Shown: positions 6,904 through 15,889, counted from the stretch's first letter. The stretch is 64,000 nt of DNA from Acidimicrobiia bacterium (GCA_021296345.1 JAGWAN010000005.1:1-64000), one strand, 5' to 3'. The notes: generated by a model not told the origin, from the letters alone. Translations and numbers: made by a program.

Positions 6904-8382
6904 CTACCCGTCGGTCCCGGCCGGTAGGGAGAGGCGCTCGATAGCTGCCGTGATCCGGGCAAGCGCCACCTCCCTCGGGAGAGCCTCCAGGCTCTCGAAC
7001 AGTGGAGGTGAGATGTTGGAACCGGTGATCGCTACCCTGATCGGCTGCCAACCCTTACGGGGATTGAGGCTCTCGGCCGCCAGCATGTCCCGCAAGGCCT
7101 TCTCGATGTTCCCGGCCGTCCAGTCCCCGATACCTTCGAGCATCGTCCTAGCGGCGCCCAGAGCTCGCGGGGCGTCGGATTTCATCACCTTGCGCCAGGC
7201 CTTCTCGTCATAGGTGATGTCCGAGAACAGGAAACGCGCCGCCGGTCCGATATCGGTGGTCAGCTTGGCGCGCTCCTGTATGAGTGGCGCCAGTCCGGCC
7301 AGACGGCTCCGTTCATCACCGTCCAGGTCGCGCCCGAGGTCCTCCTCGACCGAGGCGACCGCCAGATCGGCGAATCGTCCGGTAGCCATCGCCCGCATGT
7401 ACACGCCGTTCATCCAGCCCAGCTTGTCGGGGTCGAACACGGCCGGGCTCTTCTGGACATCCGCCAGATCGAAGGCCACGATCGCATCCTGCCGGCCGAA
7501 GACCTCGTTGTCCGGATCGAGCGACCAGCCCAGCAGGCCCATGTAGTTGAACACCGCCTCCGGTAGGTACCCGCCCGCCCGGTAGGCGCGTAGCGATGTG
7601 TCACCGTGCCGCTTCGACAGCTTCCGCCCATCAGGGCCGAATAGAAGCGGAAGATGGGCGTAGACCGGCCGTTCGCGGCCGAGTGCCTCGGTGATCAGGA
7701 TGTGCTTGGGAGTCGAGGAGAGCAGGTCTTCTCCGCGGGCCACGTGGGTGATCAGGTAGTCGATGTCGTCTACGGTGGACGCCAGGTGGTAGGTCGGCGA
7801 GCCGTCGGACCGCAGGATCACGAAGTCGTCGATAGCCTCCGGTTCGAACCGCACCTCGCCCCGGACCACGTCCGTGAACCCGACCGCCCGGCCCGGATTC
7901 GAGAATCGAACCACCGCCCGCTCCCCAGCCGCGAGGCGTCGGCGGGCCGTGTCCGGGTCGCTGCCGGGAGGACGCCGCACGTAGTGGCCGGGGGGTTTCT
8001 TCTCGGCTCGGGCGCGCGCACGCAACTCCTCCGTCTCGCTCGCCGAACGGAAGTCGTAGTAGGCGCGTCCCATGTCGATCAACCGGTCGGCCGCTTCCCG
8101 GTAACGATCGAAGCGGTCGGACTGGCGATAAGTACCGTGCGGACCTCCCACCTCCACGCCCTCGTCCCAATCCAGACCCAGCCAGCGGAAACCGGAGACG
8201 ATGTCCTCTATGTAGTGGTCGTCGGAGCGGGCCTGGTCGGTGTCATCGATGCGGATGATGAAGACGCCACCGTGGCGGCGGGCGAACAGCCAGTTGAACA
8301 GTGCCGCCCGCACGTTGCCGACATGGAGGTAACCGGTCGGCGACGGCGCGATGCGCACGCGGATCCGGCGGTGACTGCTCAT
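6904..8382 (-). CDS. gltX: Glutamyl-tRNA synthetase
   Basis: The product has 492 residues, normal for bacterial class Ib GluRS. The HIGH signature is PSPTGYLHVGN near residue 14, and the KMSKS loop is KLSKRHG near residue 253. The C-terminal anticodon-binding helical domain is complete. It charges tRNA-Glu, and with GatCAB (12662-15889) and no GlnRS seen in the window it may also charge tRNA-Gln (non-discriminating), which is an inference. The ATG overlaps the last 4 nt of the upstream FAA-hydrolase-like gene (ATGA), so the two are co-transcribed. Confidence 0.97.
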   Translation of the reverse strand: MSSHRRIRVRIAPSPTGYLHVGNVRAALFNWLFARRHGGVFIIRIDDTDQARSDDHYIEDIVSGFRWLGLDWDEGVEVGGPHGTYRQSDRFDRYREAADRLIDMGRAYYDFRSASETEELRARARAEKKPPGHYVRRPPGSDPDTARRRLAAGERAVVRFSNPGRAVGFTDVVRGEVRFEPEAIDDFVILRSDGSPTYHLASTVDDIDYLITHVARGEDLLSSTPKHILITEALGRERPVYAHLPLLFGPDGRKLSKRHGDTSLRAYRAGGYLPEAVFNYMGLLGWSLDPDNEVFGRQDAIVAFDLADVQKSPAVFDPDKLGWMNGVYMRAMATGRFADLAVASVEEDLGRDLDGDERSRLAGLAPLIQERAKLTTDIGPAARFLFSDITYDEKAWRKVMKSDAPRALGAARTMLEGIGDWTAGNIEKALRDMLAAESLNPRKGWQPIRVAITGSNISPPLFESLEALPREVALARITAAIERLSLPAGTDG

Positions 8383-9140
8383 TCGGACACCACCGGATTG
8401 GTAAGGGCACCCACTCCCTCAAGCAGCACCTCCACTACATCGCCGTTCCTGACCGGTCCCACGCCCGGAGGGGTACCGGTGAGGATCACGTCACCGGGTA
8501 GCAGGGTCATCACGTAGGTCACGAAGGAGATCAGCTCAGCCACCCCGAAGATCATGTCGTTGATCGATGTTCCCTGACGCAATACGCCGTTCACACGGCA
8601 TTCGAGAGAGAAGTCCTCCAAGGGATCGTATTCGGTCTCGATGGCCGGCCCGAGCGGGCAGAACGAGTCGAAACTCTTGGCCCGAGCCGGCTGCTGCTCC
8701 TCCAGGAGAAGATCCTGGGCTGTGATGTCGTTACCGGCGGTGTAGCCGAGCACCACGGATGAGGCATCCTCGACCGCCACCTTGCGGGCGACCTTGCCGA
8801 TCACAACGGCCAACGCTGCTCCATGGTGGACCTCGCCCGACAGGGCAGGCAGCACGATCGCCTGGCTCGGGCCGATGACCGACGTGGAGGGCTTCATGAA
8901 CAGGTTCGGCCTGTCCGGCAACACGCGGCCGGACTCGTCCGAGCCGGAGTCGTAGTTGCCGGTGACGCCGATCACCTTGGTCGGGAACACCGGCGACAGC
9001 AGGCGGGCCTCGCGGAAGTCGACCACCACCTCAGTTGGTTGCCAGGCCACGAACGGAGTCCCGTCGTGGATGCGGATCCCCTCCGGCTCTACAGCGCCGT
9101 AACGGATGCCCTCCGGGGTCTGCATGCGGACGATCTTCAC
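8379..9140 (-). CDS. Fumarylacetoacetate hydrolase-fold protein lacking two metal ligands
   Basis: The product has 253 residues of the FAH/FAHD family: FMKPSTSVIGP, GYTAGNDITAQDL, KSFDSFCPLGP and LTGTPPGVGPVRNGD are standard blocks. In active relatives the metal site reads (D/H)YExEL, with two glutamates. Here the aligned block is VHHGAALAVVIGK, coded CAT GGA GCA GCG, so both glutamates are replaced by Gly and Ala. The third ligand (Asp in GND) is kept. The protein may be catalytically dead or may have a changed mechanism. It is translationally coupled to gltX by a 4-nt overlap. Confidence 0.85.
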   Translation of the reverse strand: MKIVRMQTPEGIRYGAVEPEGIRIHDGTPFVAWQPTEVVVDFREARLLSPVFPTKVIGVTGNYDSGSDESGRVLPDRPNLFMKPSTSVIGPSQAIVLPALSGEVHHGAALAVVIGKVARKVAVEDASSVVLGYTAGNDITAQDLLLEEQQPARAKSFDSFCPLGPAIETEYDPLEDFSLECRVNGVLRQGTSINDMIFGVAELISFVTYVMTLLPGDVILTGTPPGVGPVRNGDVVEVLLEGVGALTNPVVSE

Positions 9141-9532
9141 CGCCGCACCCTCCCTGGCGCTTGCCGCTTTCGGGGCCTTTGATGGGAGTGTTTTCGCGTT
9201 CTCGGGGTGATGGCGTGGGATCTGTCACACGGTCGCACCATCTTGGGGATCACCAAATACCCGGCGGCTCCGGGCTCGGACGTCAACCCGGCCGCCCGAA
9301 GGGTTATCGAACATCGAGAGCGGGTCCGGTGGCCCGGCCCGGCGGAACGCTCTCTCATCCCCGGAAAGGTGGCGGTGGGGGTGGGCCCGGCGGAGCCGCC
9401 GGAGGCGGGGGTTCGCGCTCCCCCGGTCGGCTGATCGGAGGAGGGATCAGGCCGTGCCGAGCCGGTGTCCTTCATGACGCGGGCCGGCTATCCCAGGGCG
9501 GCGGGAACAACTTGACGATTTCGACCGACCGG
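9141..9532. other. Intergenic stretch with no supported gene
   Basis: These 392 nt lie upstream of the FAA-hydrolase-like gene and downstream of the hypothetical gene at 9533. Short open frames on both strands (for example 9207-9434 plus) show no recognisable protein pattern and no good ribosome site. The stretch is G-rich around 9360-9420. I see no repeat shared with the rest of the window. Confidence 0.5.
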
Positions 9533-10048
9533 TCAGCCGACCAGGGAAGGGTCTGCCTGGAGACGGGCTCGAACCCTGCTGGGCTCGTCCATGAGCAGGT
9601 CGGTCCCAACAGACCCGAGCGCGGAGCGGCCCGGCCAGGGATCGTGTGCCAACTCGTCCAGCCAGTGCTCCCTCACCTCGGCGAGCCGTGCCGGGGCGCC
9701 ACCGCTCCCGGCATAGCCATCGTGTAGCCCCACCAGAGACAGCGCCACTTCCACGTCCTGGCGGGTAGGTCCCCGGCGGGCCCGGGACGCCCGAGCGCCC
9801 ACCAACGCGGCTAGCAAGCTCTCCAGATCTCTGGGCCTCCAGCCCCGGTCGAACGAAGCCGCTCTGATCATCCGAAGTCCCCAGCCGGTGTCGGGGCCCG
9901 GCCGCCCGAACGACCCTCCGGAGGGAGTCTCTGCGGGAGAAGTGATTTCACCGGGACGGGTCGGGCTCCAGCGTCGCTCCGGGGCACGGTCGAGGTCTTC
10001 AACGGGACGCTCGGTGGCTCCCAGGCGGATGTTCGGTTGCCTACCCAT
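9533..10048 (-). CDS. Conserved-looking hypothetical protein
   Basis: The product has 171 residues, no signal peptide and no membrane segment. It is Arg/Pro-rich at the N-terminus and then helical. The middle phrase GGSFGRPGPDTGWGLRMI and the C-terminal EHWLDELAHDPW look like a real, soluble actinobacterial protein rather than a shadow frame. I do not recognise a domain or function. It starts ATG at 10048, and a family-1 repeat lies just upstream, between it and ilvE. Confidence 0.6.
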   Translation of the reverse strand: MGRQPNIRLGATERPVEDLDRAPERRWSPTRPGEITSPAETPSGGSFGRPGPDTGWGLRMIRAASFDRGWRPRDLESLLAALVGARASRARRGPTRQDVEVALSLVGLHDGYAGSGGAPARLAEVREHWLDELAHDPWPGRSALGSVGTDLLMDEPSRVRARLQADPSLVG

Positions 10049-10125
10049 CAGGAGACCTCGGTCGGGACGTGCATCACCCTCCGGCGTCTCCCGAACGGCC
10101 GACGATCGTCCACCCTCCTGGGGTA

Positions 10126-10287
10126 TGTCTGTGGAATGGCGGTGTGGTGTGGCGACGGCAGCGGCGTTCCTCGCAAGGCCCGCTGACGAAGGCGCGCCCG
10201 CAGCGGCACGTCAAGGAAGCGGAACACAGCGACGGGACGCCGATGACCGCCAGAGCACACCTGGTCGCTTCGCAGACAGGCCACTAG
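10126..10287. repeat. Family-1 MITE-like element, copy 1
   Basis: This is a 162-bp element from TGTCTGTGGAATGGCGG to CGCAGACAGGCCACTAG. It aligns without gaps to copy 2 at 30095-30262 in the opposite orientation, with about 20 substitutions. The right edge CTAG contains the TAG stop codon of ilvE (10284-10286). It can be read through in both strands, but substitutions between the copies are mostly amino-acid changing in either frame, so it is not a protein gene. Confidence 0.75.
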
Positions 10288-11195
10288 ATGTAGTCGAGCC
10301 AATCGACATATTCGTCTAGCTTCCCTGTGTTGGCGTCGGCGTAGATCTCCTGCGCCCGCCTGGTCACCGGGCCGGGACGGCCCGCACCCACCGGACGATT
10401 ATCGACCTCCCGAACCGGTGTCACCTCGGCCGCGGTCCCCGTCATGAACAACTCATCGCAGTAGTAGAGGTCGGAGCGGTGGATCACCTTCTCCACCACC
10501 TCGTACCCGTCGTCGCGGAGCAGCGTCATCACCGAGTTGCGGGTGATGCCGTCGAGACAACCCGCCGAGAGCGGCGGGGTGAAAATGACGTCGTCGCGGA
10601 TCACGAACAGGTTCTCGCCCGATCCCTCGGAGATGGAACCCTCCGCATTGAGCATCAAGGCCTCGTCGTAGCCGTCCGCCACCGCCTCCCGCTTGGCGAG
10701 GATCGAGTTGATGTAGGTCCCGGTCGCCTTGGCGTTCGGGAAGGCGTCATGGGAGAAGCGACGCCACGAGGACACCTTCACCCGTATGCCGTTGCGAACG
10801 CCCTCCTCGCCGAGGTAGGCGCCCCACTGCCAGGTGATGATCGCCACCTGCACCTCGGCGTTGCGGGGATCCAGACCGAGAGCGCCGAGCCCGAGGAAGA
10901 CGATCGGGCGGATGTAGGCGGATGAGAATTCGTTGGCCCGGACTACCTCCTTGGCAGCCTCGACCATCTCATCCACCGTGTACCCGGGATCCATGCTGTA
11001 TGACTTGGCGGACCGGGCGAGCCGTTTCATGTGGTCGGTAAGCCGGAATCCGGCCGTACCGCCGGCGGCTTCGTAGGCTCGGATGCCTTCGAAGACACCC
11101 GTGCCGTAATGCAATGCGTGAGTCAGGACATGGACGGTGGCGTCTTCGAAGTCAACGATCCGACCATCCATCCATATGTATCTAGCCGTATCCAT
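10284..11195 (-). CDS. ilvE: Branched-chain amino acid aminotransferase
   Basis: The product has 303 residues of class IV PLP aminotransferase. The start YIWMDGRIVDFEDATVHV and HALHYGTGVFEGIRAYE are diagnostic of the IlvE subfamily. The PLP lysine lies in NAKATGTYINSILAK, and EGSGENLFVIRD and FMTGTAAEVTPV complete the active site. It catalyses the last step of Val, Leu and Ile synthesis with glutamate as donor. The ATG is preceded at 6 nt by TAAGAT, suggesting a leaderless transcript. The stop codon lies in the edge of a family-1 repeat. Confidence 0.95.
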   Translation of the reverse strand: MDTARYIWMDGRIVDFEDATVHVLTHALHYGTGVFEGIRAYEAAGGTAGFRLTDHMKRLARSAKSYSMDPGYTVDEMVEAAKEVVRANEFSSAYIRPIVFLGLGALGLDPRNAEVQVAIITWQWGAYLGEEGVRNGIRVKVSSWRRFSHDAFPNAKATGTYINSILAKREAVADGYDEALMLNAEGSISEGSGENLFVIRDDVIFTPPLSAGCLDGITRNSVMTLLRDDGYEVVEKVIHRSDLYYCDELFMTGTAAEVTPVREVDNRPVGAGRPGPVTRRAQEIYADANTGKLDEYVDWLDYI

Positions 11196-11201
11196 ACCAC
11201 C

Positions 11202-11207
11202 ATCTTA
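11202..11207 (-). promoter_or_regulatory. Putative -10 box of ilvE
   Basis: TAAGAT (minus strand) lies 6 nt before the ilvE ATG, with no Shine-Dalgarno. This fits leaderless initiation. Confidence 0.45.
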
Positions 11208-11329
11208 GAACCCCCACCGACCGATGAGCCCCGGCCTGCGCGATTGTCGCGGTGCCCGGCACCGGACCCGGTCGAGGTCCGACGGCTATCCGCGCGGTAT
11301 CCTGCTGGCTGGTCTGATGCGTTGCGTTC

Positions 11330-12052
11330 GTGAGTAGCCTGCTCTCGCCCGATATCTGGGTATCCCTCCTAGCCCTCACGGCGCTCGAGATCGTGCTGGG
11401 CGTGGACAACCTGGTGTTCATCTCCCTTATGGCCAACAAGCTGCCTCCTGCCTCCCGGGACCGGGTGTGGAAGGTGGGGCTGGCCATGGCCGCCGGCATG
11501 CGGGTGGTGCTCCTGTTCGCCATCACCTGGGTTATCGGTCTCACCGCTCCGCTCTTCTCCGTCCTGAACCACACCGTCTCCGGGCGGGACCTCGTCCTCT
11601 TGGGCGGCGGCCTGTTCCTGCTCGCCAAGGCCGTGATCGAGATACACGAACAGCTCTATCCGGGATCACGACACGACGGTCGGGCCGACCGGACCGCCGC
11701 AACCTTCGCCGGAGTGCTGAGCCAGATCGCGTTGCTGGACCTCGTTTTCAGCCTGGATTCGGTTATAACCGCCGTCGGTATGGCCGACCGTATCGGCGTC
11801 ATGATCGCGGCCGTGCTCATCGCGGTCGGCGTGATGATGTGGCTGTCGAGTTCGGTCATGCGGATCGTCAACGAACATCCGACCATACGGATGCTGGCGC
11901 TGGCCTTCCTCCTACTGATCGCGGTTTCTCTCGTCGCCGAGGGCGGAGGGGCCCACCTCCCCAAGGGCTACATCTACTCGGCAATGGGCTTCGCCGTGCT
12001 GGTCGAGGTGCTGAACATGCGCATGCGGCGCAACCAGCCGGCCGGCTCCTGA
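11330..12052 (+). CDS. TerC family integral membrane protein
   Basis: The product has 240 residues and about seven membrane segments. LEIVLGVDNLVFISLMANKL and LDLVFSLDSVITAVGMAD carry the acidic in-membrane residues of the TerC/YceF-YkoY superfamily, whose members export metal ions such as manganese, in some cases at the Sec translocon. The start is GTG at 11330. It is followed by a short family-2 repeat and then pgpA on the same strand. The transported ion cannot be told from sequence. Confidence 0.9.
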   Translation: MSSLLSPDIWVSLLALTALEIVLGVDNLVFISLMANKLPPASRDRVWKVGLAMAAGMRVVLLFAITWVIGLTAPLFSVLNHTVSGRDLVLLGGGLFLLAKAVIEIHEQLYPGSRHDGRADRTAATFAGVLSQIALLDLVFSLDSVITAVGMADRIGVMIAAVLIAVGVMMWLSSSVMRIVNEHPTIRMLALAFLLLIAVSLVAEGGGAHLPKGYIYSAMGFAVLVEVLNMRMRRNQPAGS

Positions 12053-12079
12053 CATCCGCCGTCGAGTCGTCAGATGGCT

Positions 12080-12153
12080 ATAACCCCAGGTCAGGAGCAC
12101 GGAACACCCTACCTGTTACCCGTACAACCCCCATCCATGAATAACTGGGGTTA
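12080..12153. repeat. Family-2 element, copy C (short form)
   Basis: This 74-bp element starts with ATAACCCCAGGTCAGGAGC, identical in its core to copy E at 42349, and ends CATGAATAACTGGGGTTA, matching the family-2 terminal repeat. Its own ends TAACCCCAG/CTGGGGTTA are perfect inverted repeats. The right edge directly abuts the ATG of pgpA. Confidence 0.65.
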
Positions 12154-12609
12154 ATGGCCAGGGCCGTAGCGTCGTGGTTCGGGTGCGGATTCATCCCGCG
12201 CCGGCTCCGGGGAGCTGACGAAGGTGCCGGGACGGTGGGCGCCCTGGCTGCTCTGGTTCCGGCGCTCCTCCTCGGCCGGGTGGGCTGGGCGGCCCAGCTG
12301 GCGGCAGCCGTGGCGATAACCGGGCTCTCGGTCTGGGCGAGCGGGCACTTCGCCGATGAGGGAGATCCGGCGTGGGTGGTGGTAGACGAGGCGGCAGGGA
12401 CGTTCATCGCCACCATCGGGGTGTCGCTCGGGCCGGCTCTGGTGGGCTTCGTGGTGTTTCGGGTTGCCGACATCACCAAACGGTTCCCCCTCGTGCGGCG
12501 GGCCGAGACATTACCGGGCGGGTTGGGGATTACCGCCGACGATGTGGTGGCGGGGTTGTGGGGTCTAGGCGCGGCCTGGATCGTCCAGTTTCTAGGTGAT
12601 AGTTTCTAA
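12154..12609 (+). CDS. pgpA: Phosphatidylglycerophosphatase A
   Basis: The product has 151 residues. Diagnostic PgpA blocks are GTVGAL near the start, DPAWVVVDEAAGTFIA in the middle, and FRVADITKRFPL with LPGGLGITADDVVAG at the end. The enzyme dephosphorylates phosphatidylglycerophosphate to phosphatidylglycerol at the inner membrane, and four hydrophobic segments fit this. The ATG immediately follows the family-2 element, so the transcript probably starts inside or just at the edge of the repeat. It converges with gatB. Confidence 0.9.
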   Translation: MARAVASWFGCGFIPRRLRGADEGAGTVGALAALVPALLLGRVGWAAQLAAAVAITGLSVWASGHFADEGDPAWVVVDEAAGTFIATIGVSLGPALVGFVVFRVADITKRFPLVRRAETLPGGLGITADDVVAGLWGLGAAWIVQFLGDSF

Positions 12610-12633
12610 CTGATAGTAGATAACTACAACTAT

Positions 12634-12654
12634 CGACTAGCGACTAGCGACTAG
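12634..12654. repeat. Three tandem 7-nt units between pgpA and gatB
   Basis: CGACTAG occurs three times in a row between the convergent ends of pgpA and gatB. It follows a small hairpin, GTAGATAACTAC flanked by GATA and TATC. The unit contains CTAG, the same tetranucleotide found at the ends of the family-1 and family-2 elements. A terminator role is possible but there is no T tract. Confidence 0.5.
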
Positions 12655-12661
12655 CTCGGAG

Positions 12662-14110
12662 TCAGAGTCCGGCTCGTTCGCTGATAAGGCTTCCAGCCAG
12701 TTTCGGGTCGGCCCTTCCCCGGGTATTGCGCATTACCTGGCCCACGAAGAAGCCGACCAGCTTCCGTTCGCCATCCTTGAGGCGGGCGAACTCATCGGGA
12801 TTCGCCGCGATCAGCCCGTCGACCACGGACTCCAGCAGGCCGGTGTCGGATATCTGCAACAGATCACGGGTTGCCGCCACTTCTGCCGGAGAACCCTCCC
12901 CTGCGATCACTCCTGCCAGCACCTCCCGGGCGGCCGAGCCGGACAGCGACCCTTGCCGGACCATGCCCAGCAACTCGGCCAGCGACGGCCCGTTCAGCGA
13001 GGACTCTCCCACGGACGGGATGCCGGCCTTGCGTAGCGAGGCCACAACCTCTCCGGTCGCCCAATTGGCGGCCTGACCGGGGCCGGCCCCGGCCTCCACA
13101 GCATCCTCGAACAGCTGCGACAGGCCGGCCTCCGCTCCTGCCAGCGTGGCCGCCTGGGCCGTGTCGATGCCCATCTCCTCGTACCGCTCCCGCCGGACGC
13201 TCGGCAGTTCCGGCAGCAAGGCCGCCATCCTGTTCTCCCACTCACGGTCGACTTCCATAGGCACCAGGTCGGGATCGGGGAAATAGCGGTAGTCGGAGCT
13301 GCCTTCCTTGATCCGCCCACCCCTGGTGACGCCGGTCTCCTCGTCCCAGTGCCGGGTCTCCATAACGATCCCCTGACCGCTCGACAGGCGAGCGGTCTGG
13401 CGCGCGATCTCGTACGAGACGGCCCGCTCCAGCGACCGGAACGAGTTCATGTTCTTGATCTCCACCTTCGTGCCAAGTGGCGCCTCGGGTCCCGAACGCA
13501 CCGAGATATTGGCGTCGAAGCGGATCGATCCCTCCTCCAGCCGGGCGTCGGACACTCCGAGGGCCTCCACCAGCAACCGGAGTTCCTGCGCGTAGGCCCT
13601 GGCTTGGGCGGCAGACCGGATGTCCGGACGGGTCACGACCTCGACCAGCGGTACGCCGGACCGGTTGAAGTCGAGCAACGAGTACTCGGCTGCGCTGATC
13701 CTCCCGTCGCCGCCACGGTGGGTGCTCTTGCCGGTGTCCTCCTCCTGGTGGACCCGCTCGATCCCGATCCGGCCGGGATGGTCCCCGCCCACCTCGAGGT
13801 AGCCGTCCACGCAGACCGGCAGGTCGAACTGGGAGATCTGGTAGTTCTTCGGTAGATCGGCGTAGAAATAGTTCTTGCGGTGGAACACCGGCCGGCGGTT
13901 CACCGAACAGTTCAGCGCCAGACCGATCTGCACGATCCGGTTGATCGCCTCCCGGTTGGGCACCGGCAACGCGCCCGGCAATCCCAGGCAGACCGGGCAG
14001 ATGTTGGTGTTGGGCTTGGCGTCGAAACGGGCCGGACAACCGCAGAACATCTTCGACTCCGTGGACAGTTCGACATGGGTCTCCAGGCCGATCACCGCTT
14101 CCCAGGTCAC
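12662..14110 (-). CDS. gatB: Asp/Glu-tRNA(Asn/Gln) amidotransferase subunit B
   Basis: The product has 482 residues, the normal length. The N-terminal WEAVIGLETHVELSTESKMF and the zinc-site cysteines in CGCP and NICPVCLGLPG are typical of the GatB kinase-like cradle domain. The C-terminal helical and YqeY-like tail that binds tRNA is intact. It phosphorylates Glu- or Asp-tRNA and receives ammonia from GatA. The ATG overlaps the gatA stop by 4 nt (ATGA), giving the operon gatC-gatA-gatB. Confidence 0.97.
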   Translation of the reverse strand: MTWEAVIGLETHVELSTESKMFCGCPARFDAKPNTNICPVCLGLPGALPVPNREAINRIVQIGLALNCSVNRRPVFHRKNYFYADLPKNYQISQFDLPVCVDGYLEVGGDHPGRIGIERVHQEEDTGKSTHRGGDGRISAAEYSLLDFNRSGVPLVEVVTRPDIRSAAQARAYAQELRLLVEALGVSDARLEEGSIRFDANISVRSGPEAPLGTKVEIKNMNSFRSLERAVSYEIARQTARLSSGQGIVMETRHWDEETGVTRGGRIKEGSSDYRYFPDPDLVPMEVDREWENRMAALLPELPSVRRERYEEMGIDTAQAATLAGAEAGLSQLFEDAVEAGAGPGQAANWATGEVVASLRKAGIPSVGESSLNGPSLAELLGMVRQGSLSGSAAREVLAGVIAGEGSPAEVAATRDLLQISDTGLLESVVDGLIAANPDEFARLKDGERKLVGFFVGQVMRNTRGRADPKLAGSLISERAGL

Positions 14111-15591
14111 CGGACCCCGCCTCTCAGCCCGTATGCGGGATCGAACGGAACGGTGGTGTCGAAGCCGGTCAGGGACTCCACGGCGGCGGCCACCTGGAAC
14201 ATGACCGCCTCTTCGAGGGCCGGGGCCATCACCTGGAACCCGATGGGCAGATCGTGGCGGTCCAGGGCGACCGGGACGCTGATGGCCGGGTGCCCGGCCA
14301 GGTTGGACGGGATGGTGAAGACATCGCTCACGTACATCGACAGAGGATCATCGGTCCGGTCACCCAGCGGGAAAGCGGTGGTGGCACTGGTGGGCGAGAC
14401 CAGCACATCACACTGCGTGTAGGCGCGGGCGAAATCCTCGCGGATCAGCGTGCGCACCTTCTGAGCCTGGCCGTAGAACGCCTCGTGATAGCCGGCCGAG
14501 AGGGCGAAAGTGCCCAACAGCACCCGGCGAGTGACCTCGGCGCCGAAACCGTCAGCACGCGACCGGGACATCATCTGCTCGGTGGTGACGCCGTCGACCC
14601 GCAGTCCGTACCGGACTCCGTCGAAGCGGGCCAGATTGGCGGAGCACTCGGCCGGCGCGATCAGGTAGTAGGCGGAAAGGCCCTGCTCCGTGGAAGGGAG
14701 ATCGACCTCGAGGGTGACGGCGCCGGCCCCCTCCATAGCCGCCAGCGCGCGGTCGAAGGCTGCCTCCACATCGGGTTCCACGGCATCGGCGCCACCCAAC
14801 CGGCGGGCCACACCCACACGGATCCCGTCCAGGCCCCGATCCAGCCAGGACCCGGAGGGCTCGATCTCGCCCGGATACGAGGTGGCATCGAGGGGATCAT
14901 GGCCGCAGATGGCGTCGAGCAGTAGCGCGGCATCCTCAACGCGGTGGGCAATGGGACCGATCTGGTCTAGCGAGGACGCGAAGGCGATCAGCCCGTAGCG
15001 GCTTACCGCTCCGTAGGTGGGCTTGGCTCCGACCACTCCGCACAACGAGGCCGGTTGGCGGATCGAACCACCCGTGTCGGAACCCAGACCGCCCAGAGCC
15101 ATCCCCGCCGCAACCGCCGCCACGCTCCCGCCCGAAGAACCACCCGGAACCCGGTCGGTGTTCCAGGGGTTACGGGTGGGCCCGAAGGCGGAGTTCTCCG
15201 TGGAGGATCCCATGGCGAACTCGTCGAGGTTGGTCTTGCCCGCGATCAGCGCGCCGGCATCACGGAGGCGCCGGACCGCCGTGGCGTCGTACGGGGGGAC
15301 GTAGCCGGACAAGATCCTCGAGCCGGCGGTGGTCTCCATGTGCCGGGTGGTCATGTTGTCCTTGACCGCGATCGGGATACCGTGGAGCGGGCCACGATCC
15401 TTCCCGGCAGCCAACTCCTCGTCGGCCCGGGCGGCGGCTTCCATCAGGCCGTCCGAATCGAGGGTCAGGTAAGCGTGGAGTTGGGCCTCTACCATCGAGG
15501 TGCGCGCCAGAACCTGGTCGGCCAGCCCGACCGAGGTAACCCTCCCGGTCCGGAGGGCGCGGGCCGCCCCCGCGATCGTCGTGAAGGCCAC
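14107..15591 (-). CDS. gatA: Asp/Glu-tRNA(Asn/Gln) amidotransferase subunit A
   Basis: The product has 494 residues from the GTG at 15591 (VAFTTIAGAARALRTG), one nucleotide after the gatC stop. I rejected the longer frame because its extra N-terminus overlaps gatC. This is an amidase-signature enzyme: catalytic Lys in IAVKDNM, the two serines in GGSSGGSVAAV and DTGGSIRQPA. It releases ammonia from glutamine or asparagine for GatB. The operon order and overlaps are standard. Confidence 0.97.
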   Translation of the reverse strand: MAFTTIAGAARALRTGRVTSVGLADQVLARTSMVEAQLHAYLTLDSDGLMEAAARADEELAAGKDRGPLHGIPIAVKDNMTTRHMETTAGSRILSGYVPPYDATAVRRLRDAGALIAGKTNLDEFAMGSSTENSAFGPTRNPWNTDRVPGGSSGGSVAAVAAGMALGGLGSDTGGSIRQPASLCGVVGAKPTYGAVSRYGLIAFASSLDQIGPIAHRVEDAALLLDAICGHDPLDATSYPGEIEPSGSWLDRGLDGIRVGVARRLGGADAVEPDVEAAFDRALAAMEGAGAVTLEVDLPSTEQGLSAYYLIAPAECSANLARFDGVRYGLRVDGVTTEQMMSRSRADGFGAEVTRRVLLGTFALSAGYHEAFYGQAQKVRTLIREDFARAYTQCDVLVSPTSATTAFPLGDRTDDPLSMYVSDVFTIPSNLAGHPAISVPVALDRHDLPIGFQVMAPALEEAVMFQVAAAVESLTGFDTTVPFDPAYGLRGGVR

Positions 15592-15592
15592 C

Positions 15593-15889
15593 TCAGGCCT
15601 CCTCGATGGCCGGCGGCACCCGGAAGAAAGGGCCTTCGGTGTCCGGGGCCTGGGCCAGCACCTCCTCATGGCCCAGCACGGTCTCGGAGGTGACCCGATC
15701 CTCGCGGAAGCGGTTAGTCGTCGGGAAGGGATGGGAAGTGGGCTCTACACCCTCGGTATCGACAGCCTGGATACGAGCCACATGCTCGAGCAACTCCTGG
15801 CACTGGCGCCCGTAGGTGTCCATTTGCCGGTCGGACAGCTCGAGACGCGCCAAGCGCGCCACATGGGAGATATCGATCTCAACGGCCAC
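15593..15889 (-). CDS. gatC: Asp/Glu-tRNA(Asn/Gln) amidotransferase subunit C
   Basis: The product has 98 residues from the GTG at 15889. ISHVARLARLELSDRQMD is the GatC N-terminal helix, and the C-terminus ETVLGHEEVLAQAPDTEGPFFRVP is the conserved tail that wraps GatA. It acts as a scaffold between GatA and GatB. The longer reading frame upstream runs into a family-3 repeat and is not coding. The gene starts the gatCAB operon. Confidence 0.93.
   Translation of the reverse strand: MAVEIDISHVARLARLELSDRQMDTYGRQCQELLEHVARIQAVDTEGVEPTSHPFPTTNRFREDRVTSETVLGHEEVLAQAPDTEGPFFRVPPAIEEA

Noticed and set aside
9207-9434. Possible small gene in the gap 9141-9532
   Set aside because: The 75-residue frame shows no domain-like pattern and no Shine-Dalgarno, and a competing frame exists on the other strand.
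10048-10302. Open frames on both strands through family-1 copies 1 and 2 (also 29990-30262)
   Set aside because: The frames are conserved only because the repeat copies have no indels; most substitutions change amino acids in both frames, and there is no ribosome site.
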